Positions 31,815 through 39,759 of a stretch of 64,000 nt of DNA are shown piece by piece. The stretch lies in the NCBI RefSeq assembly GCF_003635165.1, contig NZ_ML058603.1, positions 1 to 64,000 of the forward strand, given 5' to 3'. The stretch's first letter is position 1. Each line of letters begins with the position of its first letter. The notes below the pieces were generated by a model that saw only the letters and a program-made list of their open reading frames with translations, did no database searches and was not told the origin of the DNA. This DNA is from Burkholderia sp. Nafp2/4-1b (lineage in GTDB: Bacteria > Pseudomonadota > Gammaproteobacteria > Burkholderiales > Burkholderiaceae). The position numbers and the translations under genes are program-made.

Positions 31815-31946
31815 ATGATGACCGCACAATCTTCAGTCTTTTGCGCTGTTCCCGATCCGCTGTCGCGTGTGTCTGCACGAGGCGGCGCGCGCACGTCGGC
31901 GTCCGTCGCACGGGCCCGCGCGGTTCGCGGGGAGGACGCGCGATGA
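31815..31946 (+). CDS. Small ORF (43 codons) between TPP riboswitch and thiO
   Basis: ATG (or the second ATG at 31818) lies right after GGAAGGA. The frame encodes a 43-aa Ala/Arg/Ser-rich peptide (MMTAQSSVFCAVPDPLSR at the start) and its TGA overlaps the thiO start as CGATGA. It could be a translated leader peptide that couples ribosomes to thiO, or a fortuitous frame. No recognised family. Not to be confused with thiC, which is not in this window. Confidence 0.4.
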   Translation: MMTAQSSVFCAVPDPLSRVSARGGARTSASVARARAVRGEDAR

Positions 31947-33079
31947 ACATCCACGCTTCCCGGCCGGATTTCGCGGTGCTCGGCGGCGGCCTCGTCGGCC
32001 GCCTGATCGCGTGGCGGCTCGCCGGCGACGGGCATCGCGTCGCACTGTACGAGCGCGGCGGCCCGGACGGCGAGCAGTCGGCCGCGTGGATCGCGGCCGC
32101 GATGCTCGCACCGCTCGCCGAGGCCGCAAGCGCCGAACTATTGATCACCGAGCTCGGGGCCGCGTCGCTCGCGCGCTGGCCGCAATGGCTCGCGGAACTG
32201 CCCGAACCGGTGTTCTTCCAGCATCACGGTACGCTCGTCGTCTGGCATCACGCAGATCGCGCGGAGGCGCCGCTGTTCGAGCGGCGCCTCCGCGCGAACG
32301 CGCCGGCCGAGCTGTTCGACGGCGGCTTCGTCGCGCTGGCCGGCGCGCAGGTCGACGCGGCCGAGCCCGCGCTCGCCGGGCGCTTCGCGCGCGGGCTGAT
32401 GCTGCCGCGCGAAGGGCAGCTCGACAACCGGCAGGCGCTGCACGCGCTTGCGGCGGGCCTCGCGCAGCGCGGCGTCGAGCTGCACTGGCACGCGACCGTC
32501 GACGACGCGAACCGTCCTGACGCGCATTTCACGATCGACTGCCGCGGGCTCGGCGCCAAATCCGCATTGCCGGCGCTACGCGGCATCCGCGGCGAAGTCG
32601 CGCGCGTGCGGGCGCCCGGAATCGGGCTCACGCGGCCCGTGCGGCTGCTGCATCCGCGTTATCCGCTGTACATCGCGCCGAAGCAGGACGACCTGTACGT
32701 GATCGGCGCGACCGAGGTGGAGGGCGAGGACATGTCGCCCGTCAGCGTGCGCTCGGCGCTCGAACTGCTGAGCGCGGCATTCTCCGTGCACCCGGCGTTC
32801 GGCGAGGCGCGCATCCTCGAACTCAATGCACAGTGCCGCCCGACGCTGCCCGATCATCGCCCGGCGGTGATCTGGGACGGCGCGACGACGCTCGCCGTCA
32901 ACGGCCTGTACCGGCACGGCTTCATGATCGCGCCGGAAGTCGCGCATGCGGCGGTCGCGTTCGCGCGAGCCGCGCTCGGCGGCGCGTTCGCCGATGCCGA
33001 CGCGTTCGCCGCGTGGCGCGATGCCGCGCGCTGGCCGACGCTTCTTCATCACCGCGACGACGCGCGCCAGCCGGCCTGA
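31943..33079 (+). CDS. thiO: Thiamine biosynthesis FAD-dependent oxidoreductase ThiO
   Basis: A 378-aa DAO-family flavoenzyme. The N-terminal FAD motif is FAVLGGGLVGRLIAWRLAGDGHRVALYERG; SAAWIAAAMLAPLAEA follows. RGIRGEVARV and PRYPLYIAPKQDDLYVIGATEVEGEDMSPVSV are typical of ThiO/glycine oxidase, as is the end GLYRHGFMIAPEVAHA. ThiO oxidises glycine to iminoacetate, which ThiG uses for the thiazole ring. The start follows GGGGAGGACGCGCG. It heads thiOSGE and is controlled by the upstream TPP riboswitch. An in-frame upstream extension reaching into the riboswitch is rejected. Confidence 0.94.
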   Translation: MNIHASRPDFAVLGGGLVGRLIAWRLAGDGHRVALYERGGPDGEQSAAWIAAAMLAPLAEAASAELLITELGAASLARWPQWLAELPEPVFFQHHGTLVVWHHADRAEAPLFERRLRANAPAELFDGGFVALAGAQVDAAEPALAGRFARGLMLPREGQLDNRQALHALAAGLAQRGVELHWHATVDDANRPDAHFTIDCRGLGAKSALPALRGIRGEVARVRAPGIGLTRPVRLLHPRYPLYIAPKQDDLYVIGATEVEGEDMSPVSVRSALELLSAAFSVHPAFGEARILELNAQCRPTLPDHRPAVIWDGATTLAVNGLYRHGFMIAPEVAHAAVAFARAALGGAFADADAFAAWRDAARWPTLLHHRDDARQPA

Positions 33080-33112
33080 GCGCGCGCCGCCGACCGAATT
33101 CGATCAAGCTCC

Positions 33113-33310
33113 ATGGACATCCAGATCAATCAACAGACGCTGACGCTGCCTGACGGCGCGACGGTGGCCGACGCGCTCGCCGCGTACGGCGCGCGTCCGC
33201 CGTACGCGGTCGCGCTGAACGGCAATTTCGTCGCGCGCACGCAGCATGCGGCGCGCGCGCTCGCGACGGGCGACAAGCTCGACGTGGTGCACCCCGTCGC
33301 GGGCGGCTGA
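33113..33310 (+). CDS. thiS: Sulfur carrier protein ThiS
   Basis: A 65-aa ubiquitin-like protein. The IQINQQTLTLPDGATVADAL start and the C-terminal HPVAGG are diagnostic: the final Gly is adenylated and converted to a thiocarboxylate that donates sulfur to ThiG. It lies between thiO and thiG in the operon, 33 bases after thiO. Confidence 0.97.
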   Translation: MDIQINQQTLTLPDGATVADALAAYGARPPYAVALNGNFVARTQHAARALATGDKLDVVHPVAGG

Positions 33311-33347
33311 GCGCCGCCGGTTCGCCCCGCTCTTCCAGGAAAACGAC

Positions 33348-34163
33348 ATGACGTCCCTCACTTCCGCCGACGCGCTCACGCTGTACGGCGAAACCTTCGC
33401 AAGCCGCGTGCTGCTCGGCACGTCGCGTTATCCATCGCTGCAGTCGCTGTCCGATTCGATCGCGGCGTCGCGTCCCGGGATGGTGACGGTCGCGCTGCGC
33501 CGCCAGATGACCGGCGGCACGGCCGAGGCCGGCTTCTTCGACCTGCTCAAGCGTCACGCGGTGCCGCTGCTGCCGAACACGGCCGGCTGCCAGACCGTCG
33601 CCGAGGCCGTGACGACCGCGCACATGGCGCGCGAGGTGTTCGACACCGACTGGATCAAGCTCGAGCTGATCGGCGACGACTACACGCTGCAGCCCGACCC
33701 GGTCGGGCTGATCGAGGCGGCTGCGCAACTGGTCAAGGACGGCTTCAAGGTGCTGCCGTACTGCACCGAGGATCTCGTGATCGGCCGGCGCCTGCTCGAT
33801 GTCGGCTGCGAGGCGCTGATGCCGTGGGGCGCGCCGATCGGCACCGGCAAGGGCGTCGTGAATCCGTACGGGCTGCGCGTGCTGCGCGAGCGGCTGCCGG
33901 ACGTGCCGCTGATCGTCGATGCGGGGCTCGGCGTGCCGTCGCACGCGTGCCAGGTGATGGAGTGGGGCTTCGACGGCGTGCTGCTGAACACCGCCGTGTC
34001 GCAGGCCACGCATCCGGAAATCATGGCGCGGGCGTTCGCGCAGGGCGTGGAGGCCGGCCGCGCGGCCTACCTCGCCGGGCCGATGGATGCGCGCGAGACC
34101 GCGCACGCGAGCACGCCGGTCGTCGGAATGCCGTTCTGGCATCAGGACGGGAGCGGCGCATGA
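33348..34163 (+). CDS. thiG: Thiazole synthase ThiG
   Basis: A 271-aa TIM-barrel enzyme that joins DXP, iminoacetate and the ThiS thiocarboxylate to make thiazole phosphate. [58 protein letters not shown] (Schiff-base Lys), [17 protein letters not shown] and [29 protein letters not shown] are family motifs. ATG follows AGGAAAACGAC; a longer open frame overlaps thiS and is rejected. The stop overlaps the thiE start. Confidence 0.97.
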   Translation: [271 protein letters not shown]

Positions 34164-35284
34164 GCGCGCGCTTCGCCGATGCGTTCTGGCCGCCGGCCGA
34201 CGAACTGGCCGAAGCGGCCGAACGGATTCGTGCGCGCCTGGGCGACTGGCCGGCCGCCACGGCGTCGTGGCGGCTCTGCGTCGCGACGCCCGACGTGCCG
34301 GCCGACGGCGACGTGCTGATCGTGTCGGCTGGCGACCATATCGCGCAGGCACGCGCGTCCGCCGCGTCGCGGCCCGCGTCGCCGGACACGATCGCGATCG
34401 AATTCGACGAGCGCGGCGCGGCACTGCATGCCGCGGGCGTGCGCCACGCGCTGGAGGCCGCGCATCCGCTCGCCGACGACTGGATCGCGGCCCTTGCCGC
34501 GTTCCTCGACTGCGGCTTCGCGCCGATCGACGCGCTGGTGCTCGCGCTGGCGTGGCGCGACGGCGACGAAACGCGCGCCGCCGACGCATGGCCGGTCGAT
34601 GCCGCACGGTTCCCGCGCGTTACCGGTCTGGCCGCGGCCCCGGAACCGGCATTTCCACCGTGCCCGGCGCAACTCGGCCTCTATCCGGTCGTCCCCGATG
34701 CCGAATGGGTCGAGCGCGTGCTCGATTGCGGCGCGCGGACCGTGCAGCTGCGCGTGAAGGGCGCGAGCCCCGACGCGCTGCGCCGGGAAATCGCGCGCGC
34801 GGTCGCGGCAGGGCGCAGGTATCCCGATGCGCGCGTGTTCATCAACGATCACTGGCAGATCGCGGTAGAAGAGGGCGCGTACGGCGTACATCTGGGTCAG
34901 GAAGACCTGGAAACGGCCGACCTCGCCGCAATCGCGCGCGCCGGCCAGCGGCTCGGGCTGTCGAGCCATGGTTATTACGAGATGTTGCGGGCATTGCACG
35001 AGCGCCCGAGCTATCTGGCGCTCGGTCCGGTGTATGCGACCGCGACCAAGGCGGTCGCGGCACCGCCGCAGGGTCTCGCGCGGATTGCCCGCTATGCGCG
35101 CTTCGCGGGCGCTCGGGCGCCGCTCGTCGCGATCGGCGGCGTGGGGCTCGATGCGCTGCCGGACGTCCTGGCGACGGGCGTGGGCAGCGTGGCGGTAGTC
35201 AGCGCGATCACCGGTGCCGGCGATTATCGGGCGGCGGTTGTTGCGTTGCAGCAATGCTTTGCCCGACAATTTGACAATCATTGA
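34160..35284 (+). CDS. thiE: Thiamine phosphate synthase ThiE with an extra N-terminal domain
   Basis: 374 aa, far longer than the usual 210. Residues about 172-374 are a complete ThiE barrel: LGLYPVVPDAEWVERVLDCGARTVQLRVK, VFINDHWQIAVEEGAYGVHLGQEDL, LGLSSHGYYE, YLALGPVYATATK and VAIGGVGLDAL. It couples HMP-PP to thiazole phosphate. Residues about 1-170 are a second domain; HPLADDWIAALAAFLDCGFAPIDALVLALAW there resembles the C-terminal helices of ThiD-type kinases, but no intact kinase motif is visible, so it may be a degenerate kinase domain. ATG overlaps the thiG stop. It ends the riboswitch-controlled operon. Confidence 0.93.
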   Translation: MSARFADAFWPPADELAEAAERIRARLGDWPAATASWRLCVATPDVPADGDVLIVSAGDHIAQARASAASRPASPDTIAIEFDERGAALHAAGVRHALEAAHPLADDWIAALAAFLDCGFAPIDALVLALAWRDGDETRAADAWPVDAARFPRVTGLAAAPEPAFPPCPAQLGLYPVVPDAEWVERVLDCGARTVQLRVKGASPDALRREIARAVAAGRRYPDARVFINDHWQIAVEEGAYGVHLGQEDLETADLAAIARAGQRLGLSSHGYYEMLRALHERPSYLALGPVYATATKAVAAPPQGLARIARYARFAGARAPLVAIGGVGLDALPDVLATGVGSVAVVSAITGAGDYRAAVVALQQCFARQFDNH

Positions 35285-35306
35285 CCGCAGGGCCCGGAAC
35301 GCCGTC

Positions 35307-35336
35307 ACGACATCATTCCAATGCAGGCCCTATAAT
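35307..35336 (+). promoter_or_regulatory. Promoter of the mla operon
   Basis: A perfect -10 box TATAAT (35331-35336) with ACGACA (35307-35312) 18 bases upstream. The likely start near 35343 gives a leader of about 25 nucleotides before the mlaF GTG. Confidence 0.65.
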
Positions 35337-35368
35337 TCGGCGTTCTGCGTAAAAGGACTGTCAGCTCC

Positions 35369-36190
35369 GTGAGCCCCACTCCTACCGACACATTGCTGGA
35401 ACTTCGCGACGTCGACTTTGGCTATGGCGAGCGCCTCGTCCTGTCGAACCTGAACCTGCGCTTCGGGCGCGGCCAGGTCGTCGCCGTCATGGGCGGGTCC
35501 GGTTGCGGCAAGACGACCGTGCTGCGCCTGATCGGCGGCCTGGTGCGCGCGAGCCGCGGCCAGGTTCTGTTCGACGGCGCCGACGTCGGCGCGCAGACGC
35601 GCGACGGCCTGTACGCGCTGCGCCGCAAGATGGGCATGCTGTTCCAGTTCGGCGCGCTGTTTACCGACATGTCGGTGTTCGAGAACGTCGCGTTCACGCT
35701 GCGCGAACACACCGACCTGCCCGAAGACCTGATCCGCGACCTCGTGCTGATGAAGCTGAACGCGGTCGGGCTGCGCGGCGCGCGCGACCTGATGCCGTCC
35801 GAGGTATCGGGCGGGATGGCGCGCCGGATCGCGCTCGCGCGCGCGATCGCGCTCGACCCGCAGCTCATCATGTACGACGAGCCCTTCGCGGGCCTCGACC
35901 CGATCTCGCTCGGCATCACCGCGAACCTGATCCGCACGCTGAACCAGGCGCTCGGCGCGACGTCGATTCTCGTCACGCACGACGTGCCGGAATCGTTCGC
36001 GATCGCCGATTACGTGTATTTTCTGGCCAATGGCGGCGTGCTCGCGCAGGGGACGCCCGACGAGCTGCGCGCATCGACCGACCCGAGCGTGCGCCAGTTC
36101 ATCGACGGCGCGCCGGACGGCCCGTTCAAATTTCATTACACGAGCCCGCCGCTGGCGGCGGACTTCGGGCTCGGCGGAGGGCGCGCATGA
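35369..36190 (+). CDS. mlaF: Phospholipid ABC transporter ATP-binding protein MlaF
   Basis: A 273-aa ATPase of the MlaFEDB complex that maintains outer-membrane lipid asymmetry. Walker [12 protein letters not shown]-loop [19 protein letters not shown] (typical of MlaF), signature [16 protein letters not shown], Walker [16 protein letters not shown] and VTHDVPES follow in order. The start is GTG with AGGACTG upstream. It overlaps mlaE by ATGA and heads a long run of co-directional genes up to hisE. Confidence 0.96.
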   Translation: MSPTPTDTLLELRDVDFGYGERLVLSNLNLRFGRGQVVAVMGGSGCGKTTVLRLIGGLVRASRGQVLFDGADVGAQTRDGLYALRRKMGMLFQFGALFTDMSVFENVAFTLREHTDLPEDLIRDLVLMKLNAVGLRGARDLMPSEVSGGMARRIALARAIALDPQLIMYDEPFAGLDPISLGITANLIRTLNQALGATSILVTHDVPESFAIADYVYFLANGGVLAQGTPDELRASTDPSVRQFIDGAPDGPFKFHYTSPPLAADFGLGGGRA

Positions 36191-36954
36191 TCAGCGCGAT
36201 CGGACGTTACGTCATCGGCGGCCTCGTGCGCGCGGGCTACGGCACGCGGCTGTTCGTGCGCCTCGTGCTGGAATTCTTCCCGCTGCTGCGCCGGCCGCGG
36301 CTGGTCACGAAGCAGATTCACTTCCTCGGCAACTATTCGTTCGTGATCATTGCCGTGTCGGGCCTGTTCGTCGGCTTCGTGCTCGGCCTGCAGGGCTACT
36401 ACACGCTGAATCGCTACGGCTCCGAGCAGGCGCTCGGCCTGCTGGTCGCGCTGTCGCTCGTGCGCGAGCTCGGGCCGGTCGTGACCGCGCTGCTGTTCGC
36501 GGGCCGCGCGGGCACGTCGCTCACGGCCGAGATCGGCCTGATGAAGGCCGGCGAGCAACTCACCGCGCTCGAGATGATGGCCGTCGACCCGGTCAAGACC
36601 GTGATCGCGCCGCGCCTGTGGGCCGGCATCATCGCGATGCCGCTGCTCGCGGCGATCTTCAACGCGGTCGGCGTGCTCGGCGGCTATTTCGTCGGGGTCG
36701 TGCTGATCGGCGTCGATCCGGGCGCGTTCTGGTCGCAGATGCAGGGCGGGGTCCAGGTGTGGGCCGACGTCGGCAACGGCGTGATCAAGAGCATCGTGTT
36801 CGGGTTCGCCGTGACCTTCATTGCGCTGTTTCAAGGGTATGAAGCGAAGCCCACGCCCGAAGGCGTGTCGCGCGCGACGACCAAGACGGTCGTGTTCGCG
36901 TCGCTCGCCGTACTCGGCCTCGATTTCCTGCTGACCGCGCTGATGTTCAGCTAA
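36187..36954 (+). CDS. mlaE: Phospholipid ABC transporter permease MlaE
   Basis: A 255-aa MlaE/YrbE-type permease with five to six helices. [64 protein letters not shown] and [18 protein letters not shown] are hallmark segments; the cytosolic helix [16 protein letters not shown] contacts MlaF. Together with MlaD it forms the inner-membrane lipid channel. Start and mlaF stop overlap. Confidence 0.97.
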   Translation: MISAIGRYVIGGLVRAGYGTRLFVRLVLEFFPLLRRPRLVTKQIHFLGNYSFVIIAVSGLFVGFVLGLQGYYTLNRYGSEQALGLLVALSLVRELGPVVTALLFAGRAGTSLTAEIGLMKAGEQLTALEMMAVDPVKTVIAPRLWAGIIAMPLLAAIFNAVGVLGGYFVGVVLIGVDPGAFWSQMQGGVQVWADVGNGVIKSIVFGFAVTFIALFQGYEAKPTPEGVSRATTKTVVFASLAVLGLDFLLTALMFS

Positions 36955-36978
36955 GCCTCAGCCAAGCCAAATTTTGGG

Positions 36979-37539
36979 ATGACGATGAAAAAGACTGCTC
37001 TCGACTTCTGGGTCGGCCTGTTCGTGGTGGTGGGCTTCCTTGCGGTGCTGTTCCTGGCGCTCAAGGTCGGCAACATGAGCTCGCTGTCGTTTCAGCCGAC
37101 CTACTCGGTGCGGATGAAGTTCGACAACATCGGCGGGCTGAAGCCGCGCGCGGCCGTGAAGAGCGCCGGCGTGGTGGTCGGCCGCGTGAAGACGATCGGC
37201 TTCGACACGAACACCTACCAGGCGCTCGTGACGATCGACGTCGACGGCCAATACCAGTTCCCGAAGGATTCGTCGGCGAAGATCCTGACGTCCGGCCTGC
37301 TCGGCGAGCAATACATCGGCCTCGATCCGGGCGGCGACACCGAAATGCTGAAATCGGGCGATACGATCACGATGACGCAGTCGGCGATCGTCCTCGAGAA
37401 CCTGATCGGCCAGTTCCTGTACAGCAAGGCGGCCGACGCGGGCGGGGCGAAGCCGGCGTCAGGGGCATCGGCCGCGCCTGCCGCGCCCGCACCGGTGGCG
37501 GTGCCGGCGTCCGCGGTGTCCGGGTCGGCCGGCCAATAA
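36979..37539 (+). CDS. mlaD: MCE-domain phospholipid-binding protein MlaD
   Basis: A 186-aa protein with an N-terminal membrane anchor (LDFWVGLFVVVGFLAVLFLALKVG) and one MCE domain: SVRMKFDNIGGLKPRAAVKSAGVVVGRV, then SSAKILTSGLLGEQYIGLDPGG. Six copies form the periplasmic ring through which lipid passes. After about residue 150 there is an Ala/Pro tail not found in the short MlaD of E. coli in this form. ATG codons at 36979 and 36985 are both possible. Confidence 0.96.
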   Translation: MTMKKTALDFWVGLFVVVGFLAVLFLALKVGNMSSLSFQPTYSVRMKFDNIGGLKPRAAVKSAGVVVGRVKTIGFDTNTYQALVTIDVDGQYQFPKDSSAKILTSGLLGEQYIGLDPGGDTEMLKSGDTITMTQSAIVLENLIGQFLYSKAADAGGAKPASGASAAPAAPAPVAVPASAVSGSAGQ

Positions 37540-37565
37540 CCACACGAGAGAACGACAAGAGGGTA

Positions 37566-38555
37566 ATGACCATGCAGACGATCCGCATCAGGCACGCCGC
37601 GCTCGCCGTGGCGGCAGTAGCCGCGTTGAGCGGTTGTGCGACCGTGCAGACGCCGACCAAGGGCGATCCGCTCGAAGGCTTCAACCGGACGATGTACACC
37701 TTCAACGACAAGGTCGACACGTACGCGCTGAAGCCGGTCGCGAAAGGCTACCAGTACGTGGTGCCGCAGCCGGTGCGCGACAGCGTGACGAACTTCTTCT
37801 CGAACATCGGCGACGTCTACATCGCGGCGAACAACATCGTGCAGCTGCGGATCGCGGACGGGGTCGGCGACATCATGCGCGTCGTGATCAACACGGTGTT
37901 CGGCGTCGGCGGCCTCTTCGACGTCGCGACGGTCGCGAAGCTGCCGAAGCACACGGCCGACTTCGGGGTCACGATGGGCCGCTACGGCATGCCGTCGGGC
38001 CCGTATCTCGTGCTGCCGCTGCTCGGCCCGAGCACGGTGCGCGACACGGCCGGCCTCGGTGTCGACTACGTCGGCAACCCGCTCACCTACGTGAAGCCGG
38101 ATAGCCTGAGCTGGGGCCTGTTCGGCGTGAACCTCGTCAACACGCGTGCGAACCTGCTGGGCGCCGGCGACGTGCTGGATGCCGCGGCGCTCGACAAATA
38201 TTCGTTCGTGCGCAACGCGTACCTGCAGCGTCGCCAGATGCTCATCAACAACGCGCGCGGCGAGGCTGCGACGACGTCGAGCAACGACGCGCTGCCGCAG
38301 TACGAACTGCCGGACGACGGCGCGGCTGCGCCGGCAGCGGGAGCAACCGGCGCAGCCGGTGCGGCTGGCGCTGCGGCAGTCGGCGGCGCGACGGCGCCGG
38401 CGGCGCCCGCGGGCGCATCGGGTGCGGCGGTTGCCGTACCGGCGTCGGGCAGTGCCGAAGCGCCGAACCCGGCGAGTGCAACCAATGTGCCGGCGATGCA
38501 GATGACGCCGCCGTCGCCGGGCGGGTTCCGCTTCCCGAGCATCAAGCTGCACTGA
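37566..38555 (+). CDS. mlaA: Outer-membrane lipoprotein MlaA (VacJ)
   Basis: A 329-aa lipoprotein with lipobox LSGC (just after a hydrophobic helix), then EGFNRTMYTFNDKVDTYALKPVAKGYQYVVPQPVRDSVTNFFSNIGD, the VacJ signature. MlaA sits around porins and removes phospholipids from the outer leaflet. The core ends near residue 235 and a roughly 90-residue Ala/Gly/Pro low-complexity tail follows, ending FRFPSIKLH. Of the ATGs at 37566 and 37572, the second has better spacing from GAGGG. Its position between mlaD and mlaC differs from E. coli, where vacJ is unlinked. Confidence 0.95.
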   Translation: MTMQTIRIRHAALAVAAVAALSGCATVQTPTKGDPLEGFNRTMYTFNDKVDTYALKPVAKGYQYVVPQPVRDSVTNFFSNIGDVYIAANNIVQLRIADGVGDIMRVVINTVFGVGGLFDVATVAKLPKHTADFGVTMGRYGMPSGPYLVLPLLGPSTVRDTAGLGVDYVGNPLTYVKPDSLSWGLFGVNLVNTRANLLGAGDVLDAAALDKYSFVRNAYLQRRQMLINNARGEAATTSSNDALPQYELPDDGAAAPAAGATGAAGAAGAAAVGGATAPAAPAGASGAAVAVPASGSAEAPNPASATNVPAMQMTPPSPGGFRFPSIKLH

Positions 38556-38662
38556 CGAGCTTACATTCGTTACAGCCGGAAACGATTCAGTCGGTAGCGC
38601 ACGCGAACTTGCGCGTAAGCTACCGTCTCCAACCTTCGCATCGACTCTTCATGCAGGTCACT

Positions 38663-39295
38663 ATGATGAAAAAACTGTTCCTGATTCCCGTTTTCGCGGC
38701 GCTGTTCTCGTTCGGCAGCGCGGCTCACGCGCAAGTCGACCAGTCGAACCCGCAGGCGCTGATCAAGACGGCGACGCAGCAGGTGCTCGACGAGGTCAAG
38801 CAGCAGACGATCAAGCAAGGCGACACCAATCGCATCATCACGATCGTCAATAAGGACATCCTGCCGTACACCGATTTCCGCCGCACCACGCAGCTCGCAA
38901 TGGGCCGCAACTGGCGCACGGCGTCGGCCGAGCAGCAGCAGCAGGTCCAGGAGCAGTTCAAGCTGCTGCTGATCCGCACGTACTCGGGCGCACTCGCGCA
39001 GCTCAAGCCGGACCAGCAGATCCAGTACCCGCCGTTCCGCGCCGATCCGGCCGACACCGACGTCGTCGTGAAGACGGTCGCGATGAACAACGGCCAGCCG
39101 GTCCAGATCGACTACCGCCTGTACAAGACGGCCAACGGCTGGAAGGTGTATGACCTGAACGTGCTCGGCGCGTGGCTGATCCAGACGTACCAGCAGCAGT
39201 TCAACGAGAAGATCCAGCAAAGCGGCGTCGACGGCCTGATCAAGTTCCTGACGCAACGCAACCAGGAACTTGCCGCCGGCAAGCAGGCGTCGTGA
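38663..39295 (+). CDS. mlaC: Periplasmic phospholipid-binding protein MlaC
   Basis: A 210-aa soluble carrier that moves phospholipids between MlaA and MlaFEDB. The signal peptide (MMKKLFLIPVFAALFSFG, cut after AHA) precedes a helical N-terminus; ILPYTDFRRTTQLAMGRNWRTAS, QIQYPPF and VQIDYRLYKTANGWKVYDLNVLGAWLI are typical Ttg2/MlaC motifs. Starts at 38651 or 38609 would only lengthen the signal region; 38663 leaves a clean signal peptide. mlaB overlaps its stop. Confidence 0.94.
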   Translation: MMKKLFLIPVFAALFSFGSAAHAQVDQSNPQALIKTATQQVLDEVKQQTIKQGDTNRIITIVNKDILPYTDFRRTTQLAMGRNWRTASAEQQQQVQEQFKLLLIRTYSGALAQLKPDQQIQYPPFRADPADTDVVVKTVAMNNGQPVQIDYRLYKTANGWKVYDLNVLGAWLIQTYQQQFNEKIQQSGVDGLIKFLTQRNQELAAGKQAS

Positions 39296-39567
39296 GCGGC
39301 TTCGCAGCCGGCTCCTCGCTGACCGTCGCGAGCGCGAAGTCCGCGCTCGCGGACGGCGTCGCGCGCATCAACGCGGGTGCGACCGCCGTCGATTGCGCGG
39401 CGCTGACGCAGTTCGACTCGTCCGCGCTCGCCGTGCTGCTCGCATGGCAACGTGCCGCCAAAGCGCGCGGCACGACCCTCGACATCCTCAATCTCCCTCC
39501 GAAGCTCGCCAGCCTCGCGCACGCCTACGGCGTCAACGCGCTCATCGACGGCACCGGGCGACATTGA
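39292..39567 (+). CDS. mlaB: STAS-domain protein MlaB
   Basis: A 91-aa STAS domain: VDCAALTQFDSSALAVLLAWQRAAKARG holds the usual DSS-containing loop, followed by LDILNLPPKLASLAHAYGVNALI. MlaB binds MlaF and is needed for stable, active MlaFEDB. The GTG start overlaps the mlaC stop (GTGA). The common start codon GTG is followed by Ser-Gly, without a strong ribosome-binding site, so coupled translation is likely. Confidence 0.93.
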   Translation: MSGFAAGSSLTVASAKSALADGVARINAGATAVDCAALTQFDSSALAVLLAWQRAAKARGTTLDILNLPPKLASLAHAYGVNALIDGTGRH

Positions 39568-39657
39568 CCCTGTCCGACCGAAGCCTGCCGCGCCCGCCGG
39601 CGCGCGCACGCTTCCGGGCGCGCGCCTGCGGCGCCCGCTCCGCCAGCCGGTTTGCCC

Positions 39658-39663
39658 TATAAT
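39658..39663 (+). promoter_or_regulatory. Perfect -10 box upstream of the YadG-like gene
   Basis: TATAAT with no matching -35 box at 16-18 bases upstream (that stretch is GC-rich). A start near 39670 would leave a leader of about 90 bases. It may give the exporter-murA-his part of the run its own promoter. Confidence 0.45.
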
Positions 39664-39759
39664 CAAGCGTTTTGCGGGGCAGCCAATCGGCGTCCGGCCC
39701 CCATTTTCATTCGCAGCAAGCACAGAATAGGCGTCGCGGCCGTTGCGCCGCGCACAGTC

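Noticed and set aside
31478-31942. N-terminal extension of ThiO by about 155 codons
   Set aside because: The frame is open but runs through the promoter and TPP riboswitch; the FAD motif starts right after the ATG at 31943.
39652-39759. N-terminal extension of the YadG-like ATPase
   Set aside because: It covers a perfect TATAAT box, and the protein family begins at MSAIEIRHVKKRYK at 39760.
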